DNA of 64,000 nt from JADFQT01 sp965216025 (GCA_965216025.1 CBDCEX010000012.1:230592-294591); one strand, 5' to 3'; shown: positions 36,405 through 46,322, numbered from the stretch's first letter. Numbers and translations: made by a program. Notes: generated by a model from the letters alone, not told the origin.

Positions 36405-37103
36405 TTAATCCAGGATGCCGTCGGGAGGTATCTTCACCAGGCGATCCACGTAAACGCCCGGAAGGTGTATCTGGTCCGCGTCCAACTCCCCCGGCTCAAC
36501 AATGGCGTCCTCCACCTCCACCACAGTGATATTGGCGGCCATGGCCATGATGGGATTGAAGTTGCGCTGAGCGAGGCGGAACTGCAGGTTGCCAAATGTG
36601 TCGGCCCTCCAGGCGCGGATGAAAGCGTATTCGGCGTGCAAGGGATACTCCAGCACGTAGGTCCGGCCATTTATTTCCCGATGCTCCTTGCCCTCGGCCA
36701 GCTCGGTGCCAACGCTGCTGGGCGTGTAAAATCCGCCGATACCCGAGGCGGCGGCCCGCATCCGCTCGGCCAGGGTTCCCTGGGGAACCAGCTCCGCTTC
36801 TATCTCGTCGTTGTTGTACATTTTGACGAAGGGCGTGATTTGGGAAGGATGGGTCGGAGCGGTAAAGGCGCAGACCATCTTTCTCACCTGGCCGGCCTGG
36901 ATCAGTGTACCGACATCGACCTTATCGTCCATGCTGCCCGCGTTGTTGGAAATGCCAGACAGGTTCTTCGCGCCCTGCCGGTGCAGCGCGGCCAGCAGAT
37001 TGCGGGGAACGCCGACACCGCCAAAGCCAGGAGACATGAAGGTGATGCCATCCGGCACATCGGCCACCGCCGCATCGAAGTCAGGATAAACCTTGTTTTT
37101 CAT
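36405..37103 (-). CDS. CoA-transferase subunit A (family I, 3-oxoacid type)
   Basis: This 232-residue protein has the subunit A signatures SPGFGGVGVPRNLLAAL, LSGISNNAG, a GIGGFYTPSSVGT loop and PLHAEYAFIRAWRADTFGNL. With subunit B, 95 bp downstream, it forms a two-gene operon. The same organism also encodes a family III CoA-transferase at 7137, which suggests varied organic-acid metabolism. Confidence 0.93.
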   Translation of the reverse strand: MKNKVYPDFDAAVADVPDGITFMSPGFGGVGVPRNLLAALHRQGAKNLSGISNNAGSMDDKVDVGTLIQAGQVRKMVCAFTAPTHPSQITPFVKMYNNDEIEAELVPQGTLAERMRAAASGIGGFYTPSSVGTELAEGKEHREINGRTYVLEYPLHAEYAFIRAWRADTFGNLQFRLAQRNFNPIMAMAANITVVEVEDAIVEPGELDADQIHLPGVYVDRLVKIPPDGILD

Positions 37104-37418
37104 TTAGCCCGGACTCCTCGCCAGAGTATGGCCTACATACTACCCCAGTCGCAGGCTGGTGGCCAGGGGCGGGGGCCGATTGGCGGTAAAGACAGCTGGG
37201 TGGCTGGCCATAATGGGGTTAGCTGAAATGTTGGGAGCGGTTCACTGTTAGCAGTGCTGGGGTTCACTGTTGTGGAACTATATTGTCCCATCTTGTGGCT
37301 TGATCCCCTTACTGCTTCCGCCTAGAACTCCGGCCGAAAAGTGCCTTGACCCCAGGCAGCCCGATATAATTGGCAGTAGAATTAAACCGGAGAATTAAAG
37401 GGGTGGGGGAGGTTGAGG
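37104..37418. other. Gene-free region before IS1182
   Basis: No gene is seen. A direct repeat ggttcactgtt occurs twice near 37240 and 37261. The IS1182 left end must lie here but could not be fixed by inspection. Confidence 0.5.
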
Positions 37419-39200
37419 ATGCTGGGAGTAAGGCCGGCACAGCGAGGACTCCTGGAAGCGGACCATCTCTACCTGGACTATGTGGGCCGCGGCTCCTTCT
37501 ACGGCTTCCTCGCCTCCCTGCGAGGTCAGCTATTTCGAGACGAAGACTTCGCCGAACTGTATTGCCCGGACAATGGCCGGGATAGCGTGCCTCCCAGTCT
37601 GGTGGCCACCGCGCTGTTGTTGCAAGCCTACGACAAAGTGAGCGACCTGGAAGCCAAGCAGAGGGCGGACTTCGATATCCGGTGGAAGGTGGCGTTGGGG
37701 ATTGAGGTGGAGGACCGTCCCTTTGCCAAGAGCACCCTGCAACTGTTTCGAGCCCAGCTGATCCTCCACGACCAGGTGCGGTCCGTCTTTCAGCGCAGCC
37801 TCCAATTCGCCCGGCAGACCGGCTGCCTGAAAGGACGGCGGATGAAGGTGGCGGTGGACACTACCTACATTCTGGGTCGGGGAGCGGTCAAGGACACCTA
37901 CAACCTGCTGGCCGACGGCATAGTCCAGGTGGTCCGGGCACTGGCCCAACTGGATGGGACCCGGGCCGAGGAGTGGGCCTTGAGACACGGCCTGGAGCTT
38001 TACTTTGGCTCCAGTGTGAAGGGAGAGGCGGGGATTGACTGGGACAACAAAAAAGAGCGGCAAGCCTTACTGCAGAAGATAGTAGCCGATGCTGACCTGG
38101 TATTGGAACTGGCCCGTCAGGCCCAAGGTAGATTTCCCGCAGATAGTCCTGAGCGCCAGGCTATTGGAGAAGCAGCGGAACTCTTGGGGCAACTCCTCTT
38201 GCAAGATGTGGAACGGCAGGAGGATGGTCCGGCCCGGAAGGATGGCGTAAGCCGGGACCGGGTCCCTTCGGCGCACGACCCGGAGATGCGCCATGGGCGC
38301 AAAAGCAGCAGCAAACGCTTCGACGGACATAAGGCTGCCGTGGTGGTGGATACCGATTCCCAACTAGTGACCGCGGTAGATATCCTGCCCGGCAATGCCG
38401 GTGACAACACCGGAGTCCTGGAACTGGTGGAGCAGAGTGAAGAGAACACGGGCATAGCGGTGGAGGAGACCATTGGGGATGCGGCCTATGGGGATGGCGG
38501 GACGCGGCAGGCCTTTGCCGATGCTGGTCGGACGCTAATAGCCAAGGTGCCGGGTCGTCCCAGAAAAGACCACTTCCCCAAAGAGGACTTCCAGATCGAC
38601 CTGGCGGCCGGCACCGTCACCTGCCCAGCCGGTAATGTTACCCACACCTTGCGGACCTTCGGCACCCGGACCAACCGGTTGGGTCAGACCTATCCGGTCC
38701 AGAGTTTTCAATTCGACCCGGCGGTCTGTGGCGTATGCCCCCTGCGGTCCCAGTGCGTGGCAGCTGGAGAGGGCAAAGGCCGTACGGTGACTCTCCATCC
38801 CCAAGAGGCGCTCCTGCAACAAGCCCAGGCCTTCCAGAAAAGTGAGAGCTTCGCCGAATACCGCAGCCGGCGGCAGGTGGTCGAGCATCGCCTGGCTCGG
38901 CTGGTGCAACTGGGGGTCCGCCAATCTCGCTACTTTGGTCGGGCCAAGACCCTCTTTCAGCTACTCCTAGCAGCCACGGTGGCCAACCTGACCCTGGTGG
39001 CTACCAAGATGGGGATGATATCTCCGGCTCCAGGCTCCTCTCACGATAAACCGGACCAGCAAGCCCCAGGGTCGCCCATCGTTACTACCCAATTCATATT
39101 GGCCGCAGCCAACTGGGTCACTCTTAGCCTCAGACTTACAGTCCACTGGTTATCCTCCACGCCATCCCGTCACAGCAGGGCTTTTCAGCCGGGTTTCTAG
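37419..39200 (+). CDS. IS1182-family transposase
   Basis: This 593-residue protein has the IS1182 layout: an N-terminal domain with SVPPSLVATALLLQAYDKVSD, the catalytic segment MKVAVDTTYILGRGAVKDTYNLL, a KSSSKRFDGHKAAVVVDTDS region, and a Cys-rich insertion (VCGVCPLRSQC) before the RQVVEHRLARLVQLGVRQSRY C-terminal Glu motif. ATG 37419 follows GGGGGAGG. No frameshift is present. Terminal repeats were not identified. Confidence 0.9.
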   Translation: MLGVRPAQRGLLEADHLYLDYVGRGSFYGFLASLRGQLFRDEDFAELYCPDNGRDSVPPSLVATALLLQAYDKVSDLEAKQRADFDIRWKVALGIEVEDRPFAKSTLQLFRAQLILHDQVRSVFQRSLQFARQTGCLKGRRMKVAVDTTYILGRGAVKDTYNLLADGIVQVVRALAQLDGTRAEEWALRHGLELYFGSSVKGEAGIDWDNKKERQALLQKIVADADLVLELARQAQGRFPADSPERQAIGEAAELLGQLLLQDVERQEDGPARKDGVSRDRVPSAHDPEMRHGRKSSSKRFDGHKAAVVVDTDSQLVTAVDILPGNAGDNTGVLELVEQSEENTGIAVEETIGDAAYGDGGTRQAFADAGRTLIAKVPGRPRKDHFPKEDFQIDLAAGTVTCPAGNVTHTLRTFGTRTNRLGQTYPVQSFQFDPAVCGVCPLRSQCVAAGEGKGRTVTLHPQEALLQQAQAFQKSESFAEYRSRRQVVEHRLARLVQLGVRQSRYFGRAKTLFQLLLAATVANLTLVATKMGMISPAPGSSHDKPDQQAPGSPIVTTQFILAAANWVTLSLRLTVHWLSSTPSRHSRAFQPGF

Positions 39201-39654
39201 CATTAGCCTTGGCTCATACGGAGAATTTATCCAATCGGCTGAGGGAGAGACTGCATTAGGCTTTCCCACCAAAACCGACCCCAGGGGCAGCAGCCCCTCA
39301 ATCGGCAGCCAACCAGAGCCCAAAACAAAGCCCTCTGCTGAAACCCTGGCCGGAGCAAGCAGAGGGCCGTGAGGAATAACCGCACCTGAGGAGGCGAGGC
39401 TGCATTTTCATTTTATGACCTACAGCCCGATCCGGTCAATTGACCAGGTAGGCTGGTAAGGGGTAGGCCGGCGCTTCTTGCCCTGGCCCTCCCAAAACGC
39501 CTCCGGGTTTTGCTCCAAATGCGGTATCGATTCCTCGTAAAAGTCCCAGATAGCTTCTGGGCGGCAGCGTTCAACCTTAGCATGCTGGCCGGTCCTGGCA
39601 GAGATTTCGAGCCGTCAGACTACGGCGGATGGGAATACCGGAGGTAAATTAGTT
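39201..39654. other. Gene-free region after IS1182
   Basis: Noncoding. It contains a hairpin pair gccctctgct / agcagagggc near 39330-39370, probably a terminator-like structure or part of the IS right end, and a ggggcagcagcccc hairpin near 39282. No gene is supported. Confidence 0.5.
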
Positions 39655-40539
39655 TTGATCAAGAAGAGTTTGGTCCTTATCCTTATTATCGCTACTATGT
39701 TGCCAAGCCTGCTCGCTGAGTCGGATGCACTGGAAGCAGGGCGCGGCCGGCCGGAACCCCCGCCGGAACCTCCGCGCGTACTGCCGGAACCCCCGCCTTT
39801 CGCGGCCAACCAGGTGTTGGTTAGCTTCCAACCAGGAGTTACGAGCCCAGAAATCGCCACCTTTTACGCCGAGCATAACCTTATAGAGATGAAGAGCGTC
39901 GGTCGCGGTCCGAAGGACGATTCCCGGCTGCGCCTGGCCCAGGTGAGGCCACCGGCTGAAATGGGCGATTCAGAAGGGTTTCTCCAAAAGCTCCACCGGG
40001 ATAGCAAGGTCGATTTCGCCGAGCTGAACTACATCTTGACTTCCTATGAAGGGCCCAACGACCCTGATTTCAACGAATTGTGGGGCCTACACAACACCGG
40101 GCAAGGCACCGGCACAGCAGATGCCGACATCGATGCTTTCGAAGCATGGCACGATTTTACGACCGGATCATCGTCCGTAATCGTCGGCATAATCGACTCC
40201 GGGGTGGACTACAACCACCCAGACCTGGCGGCCAACATGTGGGTCAACCCCGGCGAGATTCCCGGCAACGGCTTGGATGACGACGGCAATGGCTACATCG
40301 ACGACGTCCACGGCATAAACACCATTACCGGCAGTGGCGACCCCATGGACGACCTCGGGCACGGTACTCACGTGGCCGGCACCATCGGCGCCGTGGGCAA
40401 CAACGGAATCGGCGTCGTCGGAGTGAGCTGGGACGTCCGCATCGTCGCCTGCAAATTCCTCGGCGCCGGGGGCAGCGGCTTTACCTCAGACGCCGTTGAG
40501 TGCTTCAAATATTTCAACCCACATTTCCCATATGGCTAA
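39655..40539 (+). pseudogene. Subtilisin-like serine protease (S8), truncated by IS1380
   Basis: A signal peptide (SLVLILIIATMLPSLLAES), a Pro-rich linker and an inhibitor-like propeptide precede the S8 domain. The domain has Asp in GIIDSGVDYNHPDL and His in DLGHGTHVAGTIG. The frame departs at FKYF and ends after NPHFPYG, so the oxyanion Asn and the catalytic Ser are missing. The TTG start follows GGAGG. The break coincides with the left side of IS1380 element 2, and the rest of the gene was not found. The intact enzyme would be secreted. Confidence 0.85.
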
Positions 40540-40676
40540 AAAGCTTTCTCAGTAATTCGTCGATGGTCTTTCAACCATTGTCTAATTATGGGCCCTTTTT
40601 GCGTGTTCCCAACTATAATAACTCCATGATATGTCCGCTTTGCAGTAAGATGCCGTAGGCATCATTGAGGCACCTG

Positions 40677-42008
40677 ATGGGTGACGGCGAAAAAGCCCCT
40701 CTCCGGCTCCAATTCAACCCCAAAGTCCGCCTGGAATTTCACGGCTCAACCATCACCTCCGACGCTGGTCTTCTTGCCTTTCGAGAGTTTTATGATGCCT
40801 TGGGCCTTACCGAAATCGCTGAGGACTACCTCCAGGAAAGCCGTACCGGACGCAATATCCTTCACCACCTGGTTCCGCTGCTAAGACAGTCGATCTACAG
40901 CCGCTTGGCCGGCTACGACGACACCAATGACGCAGTGCGCCTTTCCCAAGACCCAGCCATGCGAGTGATCGTGGGATGGCAAGGCTCGGAGCGGAAAGGA
41001 GCCAGCACCAGTGAGATGGGCCGGTTCGAGACGGAGTTCCTGACCCAAGAGGACAACCTGAAGGGGCTGGCACGAATAAATACCCAGTGGGTGGAACGAG
41101 CTATGGCCCATACCCTACACCGGCGAGTAATCCTGGATATGGACAGTTCCGAGAGTCCAGTGCACGGCCAGCAGGAGGGAGCAGCCTATAACGGCCACTT
41201 TGAATGCGTCTGCTATCACCCTCTCTTTCTGTTCAACCAGTTCGGGGATTGTGAAGCAGCTAAGCTACGGTCAGGCAACGTCCACAGTGCCGATGATTGG
41301 CAAGAAGTCCTTGATCCGGTGGTGGAGCGTTATTTGACAGCAGCGGTCAGGCTGCTGTTTCGTGCTGACGCCGCCTTCGCCAAGCCGGAGATATACGATT
41401 ATCTGGAAGCAAGAAACATCGGCTACGCCATCAGGCTGCGGTCCAACCAGGTGCTGCAGCGGGAGATAGCGCCCCGGCTAATACGGCCTACGGAGTGGCT
41501 TTCCCCGAAGCCCATCGTCTCCTATCATGACTTCGTCTACCAGGCCCAGAGCTGGAACGTTGCTCGGAGAGTGGTCTCTAAGGTGGAGTGGCACCAGGGA
41601 GAACTGTTTCCCAGAGTGGGCTTCATCGTCACCAATCTGAGCTATCCAAACATCGGGATAGTCCGCTTTTACAATGGCCGAGGCACGGCGGAGCAATGGA
41701 TAAAAGAAGGCAAGTACGCCCTGAACTGGACGAGGTTGTCCTGCCACAAGTTCGTGGCCAATCAGGTCAGGCTGGAGTTGTTCGTACTGGCTTACAACTT
41801 GGGCAACTCCATGAGAAGGCTAGCCTTACCGGAGGCAATGAAGCACTGGTCGTTGACCAGTCTGCAGACCAGGATGATCAAGACTGGAGGACGGTTGGTG
41901 CGCCATGCCGGAAGGCTGGTGTTTCAGCTTGCTGAGGTGCTGGTGAGCCGGGAAATGCTAGGCGGGATACTGGAACGAATTGGTCGGCTTAGGCTGGCTC
42001 CTGGCTAG
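40677..42008 (+). CDS. IS1380-family transposase, element 2
   Basis: This 443-residue DDE transposase has GSTITSDAGLLAFREF near the N terminus, ILDMDSSESPVHGQQEGAAYNGHF (first Asp), FRADAAFAKPEIYDYLE (second Asp) and GTAEQWIKEGKYALNWTRLSC (Glu). It has no shifts or stops. The left end of the element lies near 40518, inside the subtilase. The right end, somewhere after 42008, could not be fixed. Confidence 0.92.
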   Translation: MGDGEKAPLRLQFNPKVRLEFHGSTITSDAGLLAFREFYDALGLTEIAEDYLQESRTGRNILHHLVPLLRQSIYSRLAGYDDTNDAVRLSQDPAMRVIVGWQGSERKGASTSEMGRFETEFLTQEDNLKGLARINTQWVERAMAHTLHRRVILDMDSSESPVHGQQEGAAYNGHFECVCYHPLFLFNQFGDCEAAKLRSGNVHSADDWQEVLDPVVERYLTAAVRLLFRADAAFAKPEIYDYLEARNIGYAIRLRSNQVLQREIAPRLIRPTEWLSPKPIVSYHDFVYQAQSWNVARRVVSKVEWHQGELFPRVGFIVTNLSYPNIGIVRFYNGRGTAEQWIKEGKYALNWTRLSCHKFVANQVRLELFVLAYNLGNSMRRLALPEAMKHWSLTSLQTRMIKTGGRLVRHAGRLVFQLAEVLVSREMLGGILERIGRLRLAPG

Positions 42009-42264
42009 TCCACTTTAGGAGCGTCGGGATTGGTTACGGTTACGGGGTCGCACAGGGCAAAAGAGCTTCCCAAGGGCGAGACTTGGGCGTAGACCAGCGG
42101 TTTGGGGCTTTTACGCTTGGCAGTACAGTGGTTGCCCAATGAAAGCGGGGACTTTGAGTGAATCAGGCCGCATCAGACCGCATTTGACGCCCTTGGAATG
42201 CGGGATTATATTTGGCGGTATCCCCGCGGGAGCTATATCCAGGAAAGGTGGTTTGATCTGGGGA

Positions 42265-42621
42265 ATCCCGGTTTGGGACAATGGGCCAGCCCACCGAGGA
42301 GAAGCGGTTCGCAGCTATTTGACCACCCCTGACTTGCAGCTGAGGCTGGTGGCCTTACCGGCCTACAGCCCAGACTTCAATGCCGACGAAGCCGTCTGGG
42401 ACTGGGCCAGGGAAGAGGTCACGGTCAACGAATGCCTGGGAACAAAAGCCCAAGTCCAAGAGAAGATGAATGCATTCTTCGGCGGACTAGCTCACCGTAA
42501 GGATGAAGTGAAACATCGCTGCCGAACCCTGTTACAAGCTCGAGCCGATGCATTGATTTTTACACCTTCCCTACCTTTGACATCGCTGCAAAATGTAGTT
42601 CCCACCTTGGCTTTGGTTTAG
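42265..42621 (+). pseudogene. IS630-family transposase fragment
   Basis: The C-terminal DDE part is recognisable as WDNGPAHRGEAVRSYL and LPAYSPDFNADEAVWDWAREEV. The upstream catalytic and helix-turn-helix parts are missing. The open frame extends upstream to 42139, but that sequence has no transposase similarity. It differs from the IS630 at 29531. Confidence 0.8.
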
Positions 42622-42641
42622 GTGGCCCGATGAAGGCCTCA

Positions 42642-42830
42642 CCTACCAGCGAACCCTTTCCCGGCTGCATCAGCGTTGCCAAAAGGGGCGCTGTTTATTA
42701 TAGAAGAGCTGGGGTTCGTGCCCTTCGACCGCACTGGAGGGGAGTTGCTGTTCAACCTGCTTTTCGACCGCTAAGAGCGGCGCTCTACTATGGAAACCCC
42801 GCCCAGTTAATACCGCAGACGACATCGTCT
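42642..42830 (+). pseudogene. IS21-family IstB ATPase fragment
   Basis: A short stretch reads LFIIEELGFVPFDRTGGELL then FNLLFDR-stop-ERRST, matching the Walker B and sensor region of IstB (usual LLIIDELGYVPL ... RYERRST). The TAA replaces the conserved Tyr. Preceding residues SRLHQRCQK lie in another frame. It is a small relic interrupted downstream by IS66 copy 3. Confidence 0.7.
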
Positions 42831-42890
42831 TCAGGTACAGACGAGCGAAGTGCGGACAAGACTTGAACCGTATTCCAACGCCCTGCCAGA

Positions 42891-44321
42891 GTAACTGTTC
42901 AGACTTGATGAGGTGAATTGGCTCAAAGCCGTTGGAAAAACGCTGGCATGGCCGGGGGAGTTGTGGCATACCAGGGAGGTGGACACTGAACTAGACCTGA
43001 ACGCGGCGAGTCGCGAAACTCTGCTGGAGATAATTGCCGGCCAGCGGGCAGTCATTGCCGATTTGCAAAGGCGGATTGGGGTTCTGGAATCCCGTCCCAA
43101 CCGGCGCGGGTCGTCGGGGATGGCGGGTAATCAGCCGCACTCCAGCCGGCAAGCGCCGGAGAAAAAGGAGCCCAGAAAGCCGCGCCGCCATGGCTTCGCC
43201 CGCCAGCGCATGACTCCTACCCGGCGGGTGGAGCATGCCGTGGCGGTCTGTCCCGACTGCGGGACTCACCTGAACGGCGGATGGGTACAGCGAACTCGGG
43301 AAGTCATTGAGCTACCGGTGGCTCCGGTAGAAGTGACCGAGCACGCCCTGGTAGCCCGCATCTGTCCGGTATGCCAGCGGCGCCGGCTGCCCAAAGAGGC
43401 CCTGCAGGGGGTGGTTCTGGGCCAGCAGCGCCTGGGGGTCAATCTGGTAAGCCTGATGGTGACCCTGCGGGAGGAGGGACGGTTGCCCATAAGAATCATC
43501 CAATGGTACCTGGAGACCGTCCATCAGTTGCACCTGAGTGTTGGTGCCATCGTCCAGGCCGTCCATGGAGTAGCCCGTCAGGCTGAGACGGCGGTGCGAG
43601 AGGTGCTCGAGCAAGTCCGCGCCAGTCCCGTGGTGCAGGGCGACGAAACCGGCTGGCGCCAGGACGGGAGCAACGGCTATGTTTGGACCTTCAGCACTCC
43701 CAGCGAACGATACTTCCTGCGTCGGGGTCGGGATAAGGGGGTGGTGGATGAGGTGCTGGATTCCTCCTTCAGCGGAGTGTTGGTCAGTGATTTCTACGCC
43801 GCCTATAACCACTACCCGGGCCTGAAGCAACGGTGCTGGGCTCATCTGCTGCGGGATATCCATGACCTGAAAGGGTTGTACCCAGAAGACGCTGGGCTGG
43901 CTCAGTGGGCCGAGGCGGTTCACCAGGTCTACACGGAGGCCAAGGCCTCGGTCCTTCCCCGAGCCCAGCCAGGCCATCGCACCCAGCTAATGCTGGAGGA
44001 GAAACTAATGGTCTTGGCGCGGCCTTTCCTTAAAGATCCCCTGGCGGTTCAGGCCAAGCTCTGCCGGCGCATGGAACGGTTCATCAAGGAACTGTTTGTC
44101 TTCGTGTCGGACCCAGCCGTGCCCTCAGACAACAACGCCGCCGAGCGGAGCCTGCGGCATCTGGTAACCAGTCGCAAGATCAGCGGCGGCACCCGCTCAG
44201 GGCAGGGCACCGACAGCAAGATGACCTTGCCATCCCTCTTTGGCACCTGGCGGGCTAGAGGTCTCAATCCCCTCCTGGAATGCCGCCGGTTGCTCGCTTC
44301 CCCTCAAATTTGAACACTTAC
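42891..44321 (+). mobile_element. IS66-family element, copy 3
   Basis: The element is 1431 bp and the same as copies 1 and 2, with a perfect 8-bp duplication ctgccaga at 42883-42890 and 44322-44329. This isolated copy fixes the element ends used for the tandem pair. Confidence 0.95.
42913..44313 (+). CDS. tnpC: IS66-family transposase TnpC, copy 3
   Basis: This 466-residue DDE transposase is almost identical to copies 1 and 2, with an intact catalytic core (GDETGW, SDFYAAY, NNAAERSLR) and zinc finger. One change from both other copies is Pro for Ala in MTLPSLFGTW. It could be active. Confidence 0.95.
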   Translation: MNWLKAVGKTLAWPGELWHTREVDTELDLNAASRETLLEIIAGQRAVIADLQRRIGVLESRPNRRGSSGMAGNQPHSSRQAPEKKEPRKPRRHGFARQRMTPTRRVEHAVAVCPDCGTHLNGGWVQRTREVIELPVAPVEVTEHALVARICPVCQRRRLPKEALQGVVLGQQRLGVNLVSLMVTLREEGRLPIRIIQWYLETVHQLHLSVGAIVQAVHGVARQAETAVREVLEQVRASPVVQGDETGWRQDGSNGYVWTFSTPSERYFLRRGRDKGVVDEVLDSSFSGVLVSDFYAAYNHYPGLKQRCWAHLLRDIHDLKGLYPEDAGLAQWAEAVHQVYTEAKASVLPRAQPGHRTQLMLEEKLMVLARPFLKDPLAVQAKLCRRMERFIKELFVFVSDPAVPSDNNAAERSLRHLVTSRKISGGTRSGQGTDSKMTLPSLFGTWRARGLNPLLECRRLLASPQI

Positions 44322-44500
44322 CTGCCAGACCGTTAGCTTGACCACTTAAGCAAACTTGCGATAGAGTCAACGCGAGTAGTGATAGACGAAACACAATTCC
44401 GTATAACATGCCGTCTGTGGATGTTATCCAGAAAATTTCAGTCGGACTGCTCGTTAAGCGTCGAGTTCGCCTTGCAACTCGCTGATGGAGGACAATCGCC

Positions 44501-45256
44501 ATGCCGTTCTACGAAAGAGGGCCCGTCCGTATCTACTTCGAAGAGGTCGGTTCCGGCTTCCCCCTGCTGATCATCCCGGGTGGCGGACTCAATTCCACCC
44601 TGTCATCCTTGCAGCCGCCGTCGCCCTTCAACCCTATGGAAAGGTACAAAGACGACTTCCGCTGTATCAGCGCTGACCTGCGCAACTCTAATTCTGGCCA
44701 GTCCAGCGGCCCGCTGGAGATCGACCGCCCCTGGGACGCCTTCTCTGATGACCATCTCGGGCTGATGGATCACCTGGGCATCCAGAAGTTCGGCCTCTTG
44801 GGCTTCTGCATCGCCGGGCCTATGATGCACAACCTTATCAGGCTGGCCCCGGAGCGCGTTGTCGCAGCTGCGATGATGCAACCCAGCGGTTTCAGGCCTG
44901 AGATCCCGGATCTGTTTTACCAGAACAATATTAAGGGATGGGGGCCGCCATTGTGCGAGAAGCGCCCTGAAATCACGATGGACATGGTCCATGATTTCCT
45001 CACCAGCATGTACACCGACCGCGCCGACTTCGTTTTCACCGTTTCACGGGATTTCGTGCTTTCCGTCCAGACGCCGCTGCTGATAGCGCCCGACGACGTA
45101 CCCGCGCACCCCTACAAGGTCGCGATGGAAGTCGCTAGCCTCGCCCCTAACGCCGAGGTGACCATTTATCCCTGGAAAGATTCGCAGTCGCACATCGACG
45201 AGGTCGTAGAGCAGGCACGGCGCTTCCTCAAGGCGCACGAACCCATCATAGTCTAG
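44501..45256 (+). CDS. Alpha/beta hydrolase with a Cys nucleophile elbow
   Basis: This 251-residue protein has an oxyanion loop IIPGGGLNS, a nucleophile elbow LLGFCIAGP with Cys103 in place of Ser, an acid-region strand TPLLIAPDDVPAHP and a C-terminal His in QSHIDEV. Cys nucleophiles occur in dienelactone-hydrolase-like enzymes, but this protein resembles the general hydrolase group, so the substrate is unknown. A GGAGG Shine-Dalgarno precedes the ATG. A possible promoter (ttgacc, gatagag) lies near 44338-44366. Confidence 0.85.
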   Translation: MPFYERGPVRIYFEEVGSGFPLLIIPGGGLNSTLSSLQPPSPFNPMERYKDDFRCISADLRNSNSGQSSGPLEIDRPWDAFSDDHLGLMDHLGIQKFGLLGFCIAGPMMHNLIRLAPERVVAAAMMQPSGFRPEIPDLFYQNNIKGWGPPLCEKRPEITMDMVHDFLTSMYTDRADFVFTVSRDFVLSVQTPLLIAPDDVPAHPYKVAMEVASLAPNAEVTIYPWKDSQSHIDEVVEQARRFLKAHEPIIV

Positions 45257-45809
45257 GAATTCCGAATTCCAACCTTGTTGAAGATAATCAAACCATTAAG
45301 ATGAGCACATCTTTTATATTTAGCTGGATGGATGCCTCTCTCGTTTACTAGCAGATGCCCTTATTTGGGATTTGCAGCACTTGAAACCTGTACCGCTAGG
45401 ATTACTGTAATCCCGCCTGTGAGGGGAGTTCGATCATGGAAAATCCCCGGGCCCGGAGGGGAAGCGGAAAGCAATCAACATCCTGGCGCCCTGACATGAG
45501 CGACCGGAAGACAGGCGGCGCTAGCCTGGGGACAACTGCAACAACAACTGGTTCTCCCTCCCGTTCCGGAGTTGGAACCTGAGCCCGCTTCCATGCCAGG
45601 GGTTGCCCGGCGTAGGCCATGCCGTTACGCCCCCTAACCACCGGAAACCACCGGACGGTGGGCTTCAAAGTTTACGCCATGGAGTGTCTGAGGCATGGCG
45701 GTCCTCCTTTAATCAGCAGATCTTGTGGGAAATTGCTCGCTTCCACCATTTTTATCATTCCGTTGACAAGAGATAGGAAGTTAGCCATTTCGTCATTTCC
45801 CTTTCGGCT
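45257..45809. other. Gene-free region
   Basis: No gene could be supported. The open frames here are short and lack recognisable domains or ribosome-binding sites. It may contain worn fragments of mobile DNA. Confidence 0.45.
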
Positions 45810-46037
45810 TTATGCTGCCTTGTACTTACGTACGTCCACCTGCACACCAGATGACGCCGCATCCTCAGCGGCTTTAAGGAGCTGCGAGGTTATTTCAGAC
45901 GCCACGTATTCCTCGCCGCAACTGGCGCATACCTGGGCAGGCACTCCTTTTACTACCAGGGTCAGTTCTTCTCGGGCCAAGGTTACTGTCGCTGTTCCCC
46001 AATGGGTTTCTCCCTGTTTGCAGATAAAGCATTTCAT
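45810..46037 (-). CDS. YgiT-type zinc-finger antitoxin
   Basis: The 75 residues from ATG 46037 (MKCFICKQGETHWGTATVTL) contain CxxC...CxxC (CFIC and CASC) of the MqsA-N/YgiT zinc finger, then EEYVASEITSQLLKAAEDA. The ATG overlaps the stop of the DUF4258 gene (ATGA), so the two are coupled as a toxin-antitoxin pair in toxin-first order, as in mqsRA-like loci. The C-terminal helix-turn-helix of MqsA is absent. Confidence 0.85.
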   Translation of the reverse strand: MKCFICKQGETHWGTATVTLAREELTLVVKGVPAQVCASCGEEYVASEITSQLLKAAEDAASSGVQVDVRKYKAA

Positions 46038-46322
46038 AGAATTCGCCTCGAAAAATCGGATCCCCATTCAAACGGATCTGGCTCGTATACCGTGATAACT
46101 ATCACCTCATTCTCATCCTTGTTGAGGGCGTTACCATATGTAACGGCTGGGTACCGTGCCATCCCAGCACCAGACTGCTGGGATGGCACGGTACCCAGCC
46201 GTCTGGTGCTGGATTGTTTGGGTTGTTTCCAGCGCACGACGAACAATATCTTCGCTGATCCCTCGCTGAAACATGCGCTGGATGGCATGCACCCGGAAGA
46301 CCAAGTGTTCTTCGTTTGCCAT
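46034..46322 (-). pseudogene. DUF4258 toxin gene broken by a palindromic insertion
   Basis: The N-terminal residues (HLVFRVHAIQRMFQRGISEDIVRRALE) are in one frame from 46322. The C-terminal residues (NALNKDENEVIVITVYEPDPFEWGSDF) are in another, ending at 46034. Between them lies the palindrome 46145-46200, whose arms shift the frame and replace the middle of the domain. DUF4258 proteins are RelE-like nucleases paired with YgiT antitoxins. As read, the toxin is probably inactive while its antitoxin gene is intact. Confidence 0.75.
46145..46200. repeat. Perfect 25-bp inverted repeat inside the DUF4258 gene
   Basis: Arms 46145-46169 and 46176-46200 are exact inverses, with loop ccagac. An additional 12-bp inverse pair, ccagcaccagac (46164-46175) and gtctggtgctgg (46201-46212), overlaps it. 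This suggests a snap-back templated duplication. Confidence 0.92.

Noticed and set aside
45402..45668. 88-codon minus-strand open frame
   Set aside because: No domain, Shine-Dalgarno or sensible composition; left as gene-free region.
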